DNA from: Pachyseris speciosa
Lineage: Eukaryota; Cnidaria; Anthozoa; Scleractinia; Pachyseridae
Assembly: GCA_016490735.1 (NCBI GenBank)
Contig: JAEMWC010000231.1
Coordinates: forward strand, 337,001-401,000
DNA: 64,000 nucleotides
Reading direction: 5' to 3'
A program made the translations under genes and the position numbers. The first letter of the stretch is position 1. Every line of letters starts with the position of its first letter. Below the pieces are notes generated by a model that was given only the letters and a program-made list of their open reading frames with translations, did not search any database and had not been told where the DNA came from. Below are positions 29,701-42,789 of this stretch, one piece after another.

Positions 29701-32044
29701 GAATCTCCCTTCAGATGAAAGTTTCATTGAGTAAGCTACGCCTTTTTCAGCTCAACTGTTGACCCAATTTAAGGTATTGATGTAACTGAAAAATATGAAA
29801 GATGTTTAGTGATCTTGAGAAAAAAACGTTATCAAAGACTCTCAAGATATTTTTGCGCAAAGGCCTGTTAGTAAGTTTGAACTTAGCATTCAGCTGAACC
29901 TTGATAATTTGAGCCTGTTAAGAATGCTGAAGATAGTGCATTGTTATTGGTGCAGTCTGATTAGCAGCTTCAATATTTTTGTGACTTTTTTATGCTCTGT
30001 TTTTAAGATTAACATCAATAACACCAATTGAGCTAAAGTGAACGTAGTGATAATATCAACACCTGGGAGACCATAGCCTCCGAACGATCAGTTTGGCAGG
30101 CTTACTGTGCGAAAACTCCTCTCCACGTTCGAAGCGACACTTTCCCAGTAGTCGAGGCAAAGAGACAGAGGTGTAAGGCCCGAAGCCAGGCAGACAGGCC
30201 AGCATCTGACACCACCTGCACCAAGTGTGGAAGAGACTGTCACTCCCGCATTGGCATTACCAGCCACACCCGAGGCTGTACCAGAACCACCACCTCCAGT
30301 GTAACTCCATAGTCTGCCTAGACTGACAGATGCTTATTATTAGTGATATAATCTTGTTTTATGTTCTGTTTACAGGTGTTCTTTTGAACGGTCTTTGTGT
30401 CGCTGGACGCAATTGCCAGATGATGACTTTGACTGGACAAGGAACCAGGGCGCCACAGCTTCATTCGGGACTGGGCCATTGTTTGACCACACCCAAGGCA
30501 CTTCAGCTGGTAATAAGAAATTTCCTTGTTTTCCGAAGAGCCACCCGCTGGCTGTAGAAATGTACTAATATAAGCCCAGCGGAACTGCTAACTCATTTCC
30601 TTCCCTGAAGTTTTCACCACAAAGATCAGCTGTGCATCTCATAGGTCACTCACAAATAGACAATGAAAGTTTTTGTTCGAAACCCAAGACAATTTTCAAA
30701 GGGCAATAGAACAATCCTTTTAGCAGGCTGTTGCGTAAAGTCTTTTATTATACATATAGCGAGAATTTTAGGCAATAAACCTTGCAAATAGAATTCTATA
30801 TGCGCTATATTTTCACATGTGAAAAAAGCGATACGTGCAATCAGCTTCGCGTACAGCATACTTCACATGTGAAAATATAACCAATCACCATCCAGAGTAG
30901 AATCGCTCAGCCTCAGCGGATTTTTATTCACTCGTTGCAGAACTTTGGAAAACTCACTCGTTCGCTGCGCTCACTCGTTCGTTTTCCCAAGTTTTGCAAC
31001 TCGTGAATAAAAATCCGTACGTCGCACTTTCTATGCTGTAATCTATATTTACAGTGCAAGTGCAGAGAATGTCTAAACATGTTAGCCATATGTAGGTCAC
31101 AAATTGAATATTAAGAATTAGGTGAAAGGGAACTTTTGAGAACCGAGCTGAGAATTTTATAATAAGTATTTTTTTGATCGCGTTTATAGTCCTGTGCCCA
31201 CTGGTACAATCTTAGTGCCTACCCTCGCTGTCTTTTGAACTTTTCACCATTCCATTCACCTCTTCTTTTCAGGGTATTATCTGTATGCGGAAGCGTCTTA
31301 TCCACGCAAGAGGGGTGACAAGGCTCGCCTTGCTAGTGGTTTTATCAGCGCCATGGCTCCAGGGGACGCCTCCTGCAAACTGCGCTTCTATTTCCACATG
31401 TTTGGTCCTCATATTGGCTCACTGAATGTGTACACTCGCCCATGTAATGGCTGTGCAGAAACACTAGTGTACACGAGATCGGGCAATGTGGGTAACTTCT
31501 GGGTTAGAGCTGAGGCGACTCTTCTGAGTACTGTGCCTTTCCAGGTAAGATTTATTTAATAAAGCGTCCTGGTTTTAAATCGTTAAGATGATATCATAGA
31601 TCCTTACATTTCACAAAGAAAGAGGCGGCTAGAACAAAAGAGCTTATCCCTCAATGTCCAGGATTCAAGGCCTGTGAATTTGAAGCGATGACTGTGGTAA
31701 ATTGTCTCTTGTTGTGATTGGCTGTGGATGTTCCTCAGCATGGAATGCGTCAGAGGATCACAAGGAACTTGTACTGAGGAGTTGATTGTTGGCTAACGTG
31801 CTTGATGTGATTGACTCTAAGCTACGTCTGAAAATTATCCATACTTAATATGACTCTAGTAACGTCATTTTTCTGCAGCTGGCGGATACCCATGTTTTGT
31901 TTTGTTTTATTGTTGTTGTAGACGATCAGCATAGCTAACTTTCGCGTAGGCAAGGACATTGAGACCACACAAGGGATTATATTTGCTGAGAGATTATAGA
32001 TTTAGTATTTAATCAGGAAAAGATCAGTATTTCATGATAATGAC

Positions 32045-32108
<64 letters not shown>

Positions 32109-35100
32109 TTCATTCAAGTGAGGTGGACACTCACAAAAGTAGTTGCTCAGAGAGTCATCTTTTCTCACCCTGATTTGATGAATTTTGAAGGTTGTCATCG
32201 AAAGTGTCCGTGGTAGCAGCTACCAAGGGGATATCTCCATTGATGATCTCTCCATGACGCAGTTCTGCCGATCGTACACTGGACCTACACCAACCGCCCC
32301 GGCCCCAACTACAGCCGCACCAACTCGACCAGCGTGTCCTGGATTTAGGTTTAAGTGTGCTAGTGGGCCGTGCATTGACTTGCGATATGTGTGCGACTAC
32401 CGTGATGACTGTGGAGATGGTTCAGATGAAGTTAACTGCGGTATGTGTGGAACATGCACAAGTCAGTACGTAATGCTTAAATCATGGTCGTTGTTGGGAT
32501 TGCCCAAGGAACGCTCAGCCGTATTGAAAGAAATCATTAATGGTTTCATTCTTATGGCACCTTGACATAAAAGCCATCTTCGGTTGGTATTTTTACCATA
32601 ATTGGTAGTAATCTCGCAATCTGATTGGCTAATTTGCCATTGTCGATAAGAGTCTAGGCAACGCTGTTCACCTCAACGTGTCACGCAATGCCTTTTCATT
32701 TTCTTTGACGTTGATATTTTTGTAAAAAACAAAAGAAAAACAAATGGAATATAATTTAGCGTTGTCTGTACTCTTATCGTCAATGATATTCGTTATCACA
32801 TCCATCTGCTCCTCGTGAGTCCTTTTCTGACGACCAACCCACTGTGACGACGAATATCATTGTCGATAAGAGTGTAGACAACGCTAAACCACATTCGATT
32901 TGTTGAATCTAGATTTATTCTCACCTTGAGCCATGGTTTTTCTCTGTTATTTGGTAAATGTTTTTTGTAGGACCTTGTAATTTTGAGAGTGGTTTGTGTG
33001 GCTGGCAAGATACCAGTATTGGGTCATACCAGTGGAGCAGAAACAAGGGGACCACTGTGGCTGCAGGAACTGGACCAAGTGTGGACCACACATGTGGCAA
33101 TACCTCATGTAAGTTACTCTTTAGAATATTGTTTTCATTTTCCCTGTTTGAGTTGTTGATCAACCAACTCTGTTAACTTTGTCAGCTCTAAGGTCAGCAG
33201 CATGCACACTTTGTTTACAGTTCTATTAATATGCTTTACTTCAATTGGGGCAATTGTGTTAGATCCTGCTTACAGTTAGGTAAATTTGATTCGAACCCCG
33301 TAGTAAAAGAATGGTGACTTTTCATTGGTGGTTGTTTAGTAATTGGTAACTTTTATCTTTCATAAGCTCTCGCGACAATTTCGTCAATTTGAACTTGTTA
33401 CTCAAAGAAGATGGTGTAAGTTATGACTTGGCTGTAAAGTTTCTTTAATAGCTTAGCGATAAGATGCAAGGTAAGGCAAAGGAAACGATGGCTAAATCGG
33501 CTATTATTCGAAACAAGTTGGCCACGATTGTAGGTGATGTCTATCGTAGAAAGAATTGACTGCATACGAAGGAATCACAGTTATACGAAATTGATATCTT
33601 TATTGTGCCCCCGATTTGCCTATTTTATTGGAGGTGGGTGTGGTAGGAGGGGTAGGGGGCTAGAGCGACCTCAATGACACCAGTATCCATAACATTGGCC
33701 AAGATGTATTTACGCTTTTTTCATTTGTAGGTTACTATGCCTATGTCCACTCTGGTGCTGGGTCTTACTTTGATGATGCCATACTTCAGAGTAGGAACTT
33801 GAGCAAGACAGGGTCAGGCTGTGTTTTACGCTTCTATTACCACATGTACATTGCCAGCTCGAGTGGGTTCACCGGGTCATTGTACGTGAAGCTTAAGATC
33901 AAGGGAACAACGTCTAACATCTTTCAAGTCTCGACCAATCAAGGGAACAATTGGAAACTGGCTGAAGTGGGATTAGGAGCTCTGGATAGTGGTATGTACA
34001 TAGTCTTTAAACGGAATCCTGAGGCAACGTTTATGAAGTAATTTCAAGTCTGGTGGTGTGGAACACCGCCATACATCAATTGCAGTCCAAGAATTATAAC
34101 AAAAAAGTAACTACGTTAAATCTGATGGGCATTTCTTGGTTAAAACTTTGTTAGATTCACCTTGCTGATAAATTAATTGCACCAATTTTATTGTTTTCAA
34201 AATACAAAAGATTTATTTTCTTTCAACATACAGAATACTATCCATCACCAATTTGATGACGTGAAGTAAATTCAAATTGACATGGGTCCTTACTTAGTCT
34301 CGTCTGAAGCCCAATTTGATTTGTTGCCAGTAACGTATATATTGGAATCTGCTTTCGTAGGTTTTAGTATGCAGTTTGTGGCATCTAAATTTATATCAGC
34401 GGCGGACATGGCAGTGGATGACGTCACATTCCCAGGATGTGCCTTACCACCCATCAGGTCATGTGCTTCAGGGGAGTACCGCTGCAGAAGAGGATCGTGT
34501 GTCAAACCTAATCAGGTGCTTAATTTGTTAATCCTCCTTAAGCCACAGCTACACGATGTAACATTGTTAGAAGAACACGTCCCAACATTGTTGTAAGAAC
34601 GCTTCTAACAATGTTGGATACGAATATAACATTGTTGGAAACACGTCGCTTCGGGGTTCTGGCCTCAACAATTTTCCACCTCCGCCATTAGGCTTTCGGA
34701 TTGGAGACTGGGCCCTTAACTCTGATTGGTCTTTGCAATACAACATTGTTGAAAGGGTGGCTGCACGCTTCAACATTTGTTGTATGTTGGAGAAAATGTT
34801 TGATCGAAATCAAAACATTCTTCCAACAAAAAATGTTGAACAAACATCATCAAACATTTATGCTACACGTTCTAACATTGTTCATCCAACAAATGTTTTA
34901 TAACAATGTTTGAAAGTGTAGCCGTGGCCTTATTGATTTACAATGCACATTTACCTATCACGGCCCTTACACTAATTCTGGTTATAAGTTTGTTCAAATT
35001 GTGAGGAAGTACTTTTTCTTTTACGTGAATGACCCGAGTAACACGAAGAGACAAATTTCAAATTATTTCTTGGATGGAAAGGAAAGTAGCTTTCGCGCGA

Positions 35101-38100
35101 AAACATGATATCTTCACACGTGAAAATAACACGTTATCTACACACGTGAAAAGAACACCATTGCTGTGGTTACATAATAAATCACACCTTTCGCAGCGAA
35201 AGTGAAATGGTTTGGTATTTCATTGGTGATTATATAATAAACAGAACATTACATGGCCGCTTGGAGATACGAAGAGAAATTTCGTATCTCCGCGCACCCG
35301 TGTATATGATTTTGCGTCGATTCAATGATGAAACTTGGAAAAGTTAACCTTGCTTTTTCAAGTTGCAATCCATTTCCTTCATAGACAACTGCAAATAGTT
35401 TCAATGCACATACCAAGTACTTCGTTGAAAAACTGCATTTTTTTAATTGTTCCACTGTTGCAAACATGTTTGGGTTCAGATCCAAATTACGTGACAGTAC
35501 AACAACAACAATCTTTATTTGTACTCTTTTTCTTGCAAAAAAAATTACAATAAAAAATTAAAGGTAAAATTTTAGAGTACTGGCTGTCTGGAATAACCAT
35601 AAGGGCTAGCGGAGCCAGGCAGCCAGTTGACATCAGCAAAGGCTAAAGGAGTACCCCTCTCAATCAGTGACGGTACTAAGACATAAAAAGATTCCACTTG
35701 ATTAAAACAATTTGTAAAACTACTTGCTAATGCAGTTGTTTTCTGACAAACTGCGGAATGTCCAACTTGCAAGTATATTAAAAATAAATAAGAAAAAATC
35801 AACAGGGAGTGGAAATGACCGGTTTATTGATTTCTGGGGGCACCTTCAAGGTAACTTGGCCCCCCCTTTTTTCAGTCACCTCTCAAATAGCCCCTAACAT
35901 ATTGCACATATAAGGCACAGTTCAAACGTCGAACTTTTCATGCGCCGAATGAAATGCCTATTTGGGTCGACCCAAATAAATTAAACTTCGACGTTGATTC
36001 AGAGGTCGAATTAAATGCGTCGAATTAAATGTGACTCTTGATGTTTTTGCGAAAATACATTGAAATAATTTAGGCATTAGATTCGGCACATGAGAAATTC
36101 GACGTTTGAATCAATTAAATTCGACGATTTGATTTGGGTCGACCCAACTATTAAATTCGGCCGAGCCGGTCGAATTTAATAGTTGGGTCGACCCAAATCA
36201 AATTCGTCGAATTTAATTGATTCAAACGTCGAACTTCTCATGTGCCGAATCAAATGATTTGATTATCGGTGCATGAAAAGTTCGACGTTTGAACCGGGCC
36301 TAACATACAAACATGTTCAAAAGACAGTGCGCATATAGCATAAAAATATGTCAGTTCAAAAGACAAGAAAGGTATAGACAAGAACAACACTTTAAACTGT
36401 CATTACTCTTGTTCTGATACCACCTGCATGTAATACATGGTTGAAGTCTTGAATGCTAACTGGTGGCAACAAAAAATGTGGTATACCAAGGATTGATACC
36501 ATAACTTATACTTTGAAGGTGTGTGACTTCTCTGATGACTGTGGTGATGAGAGTGATGAACTGCCAGCTACGTGTGCTACTTACAAGGAAAGGTGCAACT
36601 TTGAAACGGACTTGTGCAGCTGGACGCAAGATACTGATGACATATTTGACTGGACAAGAGACAGCGGCGGTACTGCTTCATGGATGACTGGTCCAGGAAG
36701 AGATCACACCACTGGTGAGTGTAATAACGAGGCTTATCATTCAACATATCGTACCACTTTCCAAATATGGTCATGTTGCGCTCTATATACGTTGCGCGTA
36801 CTCGACAAATATCCTGCGATATACGTCATTTCATCACTTCCACTTTTTTTTACTGTCATAAACATATTTAAACTGTGGTTTGTTATTGTTTGTCGAATAA
36901 TAAAACAAGTGTCCTGCTCAATATTAAGGTGTTTATTAGGCATCGGAGATCGGAGAATTCTCCGGCTACTACGCAGTATTCTCCAGCTAAACTCGTTTGT
37001 TCCCTAAAAGAGCCTTGCCCTGTCATAATAATCTTTCATAATAATTCTCCTGTTACTTTACACTATTCTCCTCCATATTACAATTCTTAATGATAAATGA
37101 ATCTTGAGGAGTATCCCCTGATTTTAGCCAACTCGGACTACGGCCTCTTCAGCTAGGTATCAGGCGATATTCCACGCGATTTCGTGAGATAATTTTTAAA
37201 TAGCTGGTGACACGGCAGCTGAGATTTATCTCTGAGTCTTTAAACCTTCCAACCCTTAACAGTGACCAGCATGCAATTTCTCCTTGCATTGTTACTACTT
37301 GATTAAGCATAAAATCCTTGAGAATAAACAGAGTGATCACCAAAGATGGAATGCCCTGACACATTTGGAGTTCAATGAGGAGAATATTCATATTGTATCC
37401 AGGGCTTAGGGTGGCTGGTACCGGTTTTACTCGCGTGGAGAGTCTGGCCACTAGCGCGCGCGTCACACTTTATACGCGCGAGATTTGAAGAACGGGAAAA
37501 AACGAAAACAAATATGGCGGCGCGAGGCTTTCTTCGAGCAAGGCTACGTTTGTCCTGTTGAAAAAGAAATTCGCCTTTATCTGAGGCCGTATGTACTCGA
37601 TCGACTTAAGTTAATTCAATTTACATAGGAAAATTTGTTTCTGGAAATTGATAATGCATATTAAAGTTCCAAAGAGATAATTCCCACCTCTACTGCGATC
37701 GATCGTGTCGGGAACCAGGAGAAGAAGTAGCCGGAAAGTAATTGTAAAACTGCAAAAGTGGGATAGCACTTCAATTTTACTTACAGGTAATACATCTCAA
37801 CATTCTCTTATTTCTATGCCTCACCACCTCCTGTTATTTGCCGCGAATCATATCCGCATTTGTGTCAGAATTGCATGCAGTTGACATGTGTTCTCAGGTG
37901 TTCTGCGAGCAATTTAGTCAATTCCACGCTTTCGCTTGGCGTTATTTAACATAAACATGCTTAGTCATGCCACAAGTTGTGGAGAAATTGTTTTAAGTGA
38001 GCCCAAACGCTCGGCCAAACAGTAAAAACAACAACTGTGGACTATTAATCTCCACCGTACTGACATCAACTCAGCGCGTGGACTGCAAACAAGGCTACGG

Positions 38101-41100
38101 TAGGTGCCCGCGCGTGTACGCGTAATGGTTAGCGGCAGTCAGCAAAGTGCACGAGCAAATATCGATCTTTTAGAATCCAGATTTTGAAATGCGCGAAAAC
38201 GCGCGTGGAAATTGCTCAACTCACGAAGGTTTTTGCAAGAAAGCAAGCCCGGTGACCCCCTCTTTTTATTGTTTCAACATTTTTTGTCTTGTAAAGAGGA
38301 AACGTCACACAAAATTGAAGAAAATTTTATCAGAGAAATTTTACACTACTCATAAATTGCCTTTTCTCGCGTTTATAAAAAATCCGCTTGATAGAACATT
38401 TTTAAAAACATTTTGCAGTTTCCTCTTCAAATGGTAAAAGTAATCACATGAAAAAAATGAGGGGGTCACCGAGTTAGTTTTCAAATTATAAGTGCCAGAA
38501 GCTTAAATGTAGACCCTCAAGAACCGTTGCCATGGTAACAGCTGATGACTTTATAATAGTTATTTTCGGTCAATAACTACTGTAAATTTATAATTTAATC
38601 TTGCAAAAGTTTCCTTACGGCCTCGGTTTGCCTTTTCGTCCGTTTCTCTCAAAGTTTACATAGTGAAAAAGCTGAAAACTGGTACCAGCCACCTCAAAGT
38701 TGTAGCGTTGCCTAAGTTTAGGTCGCGTTCATTTGGCACTATTCTCAGAGTAGACGGTATTGGTGTTTGTGATAGCAGTGTTCCGTTCGTTCTGTTCCCT
38801 TTGGTAGATTGAACAGAATGATCAGAATACATGGAATGTGCGTTCCTCTTTTTACAAACGATACATTTCGAAAATGGCATGCCGCACTTTTGAGTGAATT
38901 GACCCTTTAGCATGTAACCATTCATCCAAACTGGAACTGCTAAATTTTTTAACAGTTTGCCACTTGATGTTGCCAGGCCAATGTTGGCATGCCTTTACTC
39001 TGGTTCTTTGTCGTTTGTCAGGGTTGCCACGGTGAGAAATCAGGGAACAACCAATTTTTTTTTTTAAGGTCAGAAAAGTCAGGGAATTGTGCTTCAAAAT
39101 GAGAAAATTCTAAATTTTATCTGAAAGTCTGAAAAGTCAGTTAATTTTACTCTTGGCTAGCCACCAGGTTTGGGAAGGAGATTCCTTTTTTGTAAAGGTA
39201 ATGCCGTTTCAAACATATTATTACGAAGGAATTTATTCCTGTGGTTTCATAGACCTTTTTCATAATGGCGGACGATTTTAATTATTCTTTTGTATATGTG
39301 TTAATTAGCCCTACTAACTTCACTTTAATGAAAAAATTCTATTGAATTTTGCACACGCTGACGAGGCTAGTAGGGCTCATTATCATAAGAATAAAAGAAT
39401 AATTTGTCGGGCGCCATTATGAAAAGGGTCTATTGCTGGCTTTATTTCCCAAGGATTTGTCTTGGATGCCAGTCAAAATTGGTTTGTGGTTAGTGAAAAG
39501 TCAGGGAATTTTACTTTTGGTTAGCCACTAGATTTGGTCAAGACGATTCCTTGTTGGGAAAGGGCATGTTGTTTCGCAAAACTCCTACGAAGGAATTGAA
39601 TTCTGTGGCTTCATTGCTGGCCTTATTGCAATGGATGGTCAGTGAAATTGGTTTATGGTCAGTGAAAAGTCAGGGAGGTTTTTCTATCTCAACGATTGGG
39701 AACCCTGTCTGTCATATTCACTGTATTGTTTGCTTATTGCTCAGGAACAACAACGGGATTCTATGTGTACATTGAGACTTCATCCCCAAGGAAACGGAAC
39801 GAAACAGCTCGCTTAAGCAGTGTAACGTTCCGTCCCTCTGGTCAGAACGACAGTTGCTTTATGCGCTTCTGGTACCACATGTTTGGCAAGGATGTCGATA
39901 CACTCAGCATCAAACTAAGGACATCTGTGGTGGGACCACTGAACACCATTTGGAACAGGACAGGTATTAACACCCCTCAAATTAAAACTTATAAGAACGT
40001 TTTGACTCTCTGGGTATTGGACCAGCCAGTCAGTTACGTTCTTTTAAACGGAACTATCTTAAACAGCTACTAACTAAGCAAAGATGTTGTGGTCCAATTT
40101 TATCCTTGGTTAAATAATTTCTGCCTTTGGTTTTGGGTATGGTAATGTCTGGTAATGTATGATGATTAGTTTAAAACAAAGGAAGAAAAAATTTAAACCA
40201 AGAATAGAATTGAACCACAACAGAGGTTTTTATATTTTTTAAATATATCGTTTAGTTTTTATATTTGTATTGTATTTTAATATTTACACTCTCAATAGAC
40301 TTACATTAAGCTGTACTTAGAGGGTCCCCTTGGGGCACTGCCAAGTGAAAAGTGTATTGTATTGTATTGTATTGTATCGAACAGCCTAACCATCTAACGT
40401 TTCCACCGTTACTATATGTAAGAAGACCATAAGACCTCACGACTGTATCAAGGCCAAAAAAAGTCTCCTTGTGCGCGCTTTCCAGTGAAGACCTTTTGGA
40501 TTGCATGTTGCATGCTGCATTTTATGTAACATTCTGGAACCTGACTTCTTTTTTACATCTCCATCTACATCTACATCTACATCTTATGTAGTTGGTAAAA
40601 TCGAAATATCACACCAACTGTTAAAAAAAAAAAGAAAAAATGAAATTAAAAATCATACAATAATGTAAAAACCGATAAACCTTTAAAACATTAAAAACTA
40701 TCAAGTAATTTAAGATTTAAAAATGTTGCATTTACAATTTCTTCTGGGAGGGAGTCCATTCATTAATTGTATGAGGAAAGTAAGAAAACTTACTAACCAT
40801 TTGAGCATTGAATTATTTTAGCGTGCTGTCTTAGTATGAGCTATGTTTACAGTTTATGTTTTGTGTGGAGAGTGCGTAAAAAGAAAATTATCATATTTAT
40901 TAATGTAACAATTTTACGTGTCCTATTAGGCATTTGTTTAACTTGTTACAAGCTTTCTGAAATTCTTGTGTTCCACATCTGTCCATTCAGGTGAACAAGG
41001 TGATATGTGGAGGCGAGCTGAGATCCCTATGGTCAGTGCAGTGAACTTTCAAGTGGTGATAGAGGGCTTGAGTGGTCCTGGTTATCAGGGAGACATTGCC

Positions 41101-42756
41101 ATAGACGATGTGTCATTCACACCCAGCTGCCGCCCGGACACCACTGCTACCATTTCACCTACCATACCAACTGGTACCCCATCTCCGGGCTGTAATTCTG
41201 GCCAGTTCAAGTACGTCATACCGAAGAATTGTCCACTGCTTACATTTTAAATGAATATGTGAATGATTATCGCAGCTATGAACACTACTTAAACAGTAGT
41301 GAACATATAGCCTGAAAAAAAAAAATGCAGGCTTATGTGGGATTCGAACCCACGACCTCTGCGATACCGTGCAGTGCTCTACCAACTGAGCTAACAAGCC
41401 ATCTGGGAGGTGGTTATTTTGTTGGTTCGCAATATAACCAGTGAGTGATGAATACTGAATGGCTATATGAATTTCATATATTCATAGTCATTCGCTTACA
41501 CTTTAGTTGGCTCACACGACCGGTTTCCAGCACTTCCCAGCTCTTGTACTTTGATGGATTATTACTAGCAATTTTGATATACTATTACCTTTATGGTGGT
41601 GTCAAACAAATGCCCAATCATTGGTGAACAAGTCATGAAAGTTTTTTTCCCACTAGGTTACTATAGCAACATTATTCTATTAGAAACACCCCCTAATTTT
41701 AGCTCTAAGCGACAATAACTCAAAAACGAGTTCGGTGCCCCTTTTGTTTTTCTTTTTGTTCTTTCGTATTTTTAATTACCGCAGGTCAAAATGTCTCATT
41801 CTTTTGAATAATTATGCTACTGGGGCCCCTTTCAGGGCCACCTTCATACTACAGTGTATGTAATGTGATTTGTCAAAATTGTACATCAGGTGTACAAGCG
41901 GACAGTGCATCAATGCGAAGAGAGTGTGCGACTTCCATAGAGACTGTTCTGACAACTCAGATGAGGCCAACTGTCCATTGACTTGTGACTTCGAGACTGG
42001 TTTCTGCAAATGGCAAAACGCCCAGGCTGGAGACAGATATGACTGGATTCGTAACCGGGGCAAAACCCCATCCAGGTTCACTGGACCGTCTGTTGACCAC
42101 ACCCGCAACACTTCTGCAGGTCAGTACTTGGTTGTACCTGAAATGAAATGTAATTTTCAAATGTCTCTAAGTTTACCACGACGTTCGTAGAGAATGAAGC
42201 CTTTGTATGTCGTATTTATTTATTTATCTATTTGCCGTCTTGTGAACGTCTTAGACCTTAACAAAACCTTCTTTTTTTTTTTTTTTCAAATCGTTGTCTG
42301 CTTCTAACCAGCTGTGTAAAGTGTACAGATGATTTGTTTTATTAGATTAAACACCATCACGGTTGAATAAGTATAACTATATCAAACGTTTTCAAACCCG
42401 TGACCTCTGTACTCTGCCCACTGAGCTTGCGAGTCAGCTAGGAGCTGGTCATTTAGTTACTTCATAGCCATGGGGATCATGCCCTTCTGTTCTGTTCTTG
42501 CATCTGTTTATTAGCTCCAAAAATAACCAGCTTTGCTTTTGGGTTGGAATCTTGTTCAAGATTATATCCTTGCTTCCCGTTTTACAATTGCTCAAGTTGA
42601 TTTCATAACTACAGTGTATGATCTTTCATACCCTGTTTCTTTTTTGTTTTTCTTTAATTGCTTCGCTCTCAGAGATGATTTATCAAGTATATGTGGGTTA
42701 TTGACCAAGCGTGAGGTCAAGATGGCGGGATATTGGCCAAGTTCTTTTTTTGAGTG

Positions 42757-42789
<33 letters not shown>

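Noticed and set aside
32013..32216. ORFs with poly-His (minus) and poly-Met (plus)
   Set aside because: Produced by the (GAT)n microsatellite.
36715..37007. Open continuation after exon 33
   Set aside because: Starts at a consensus GTGAGT donor, lacks domain motifs and has hydrophobic AT-rich composition typical of intron readthrough.
41336..41402. tRNA gene on the minus strand
   Set aside because: A and B boxes and an acceptor-like stem are present, but the anticodon arm has an irregular loop without U33 and the sequence continues into a SINE-like body.
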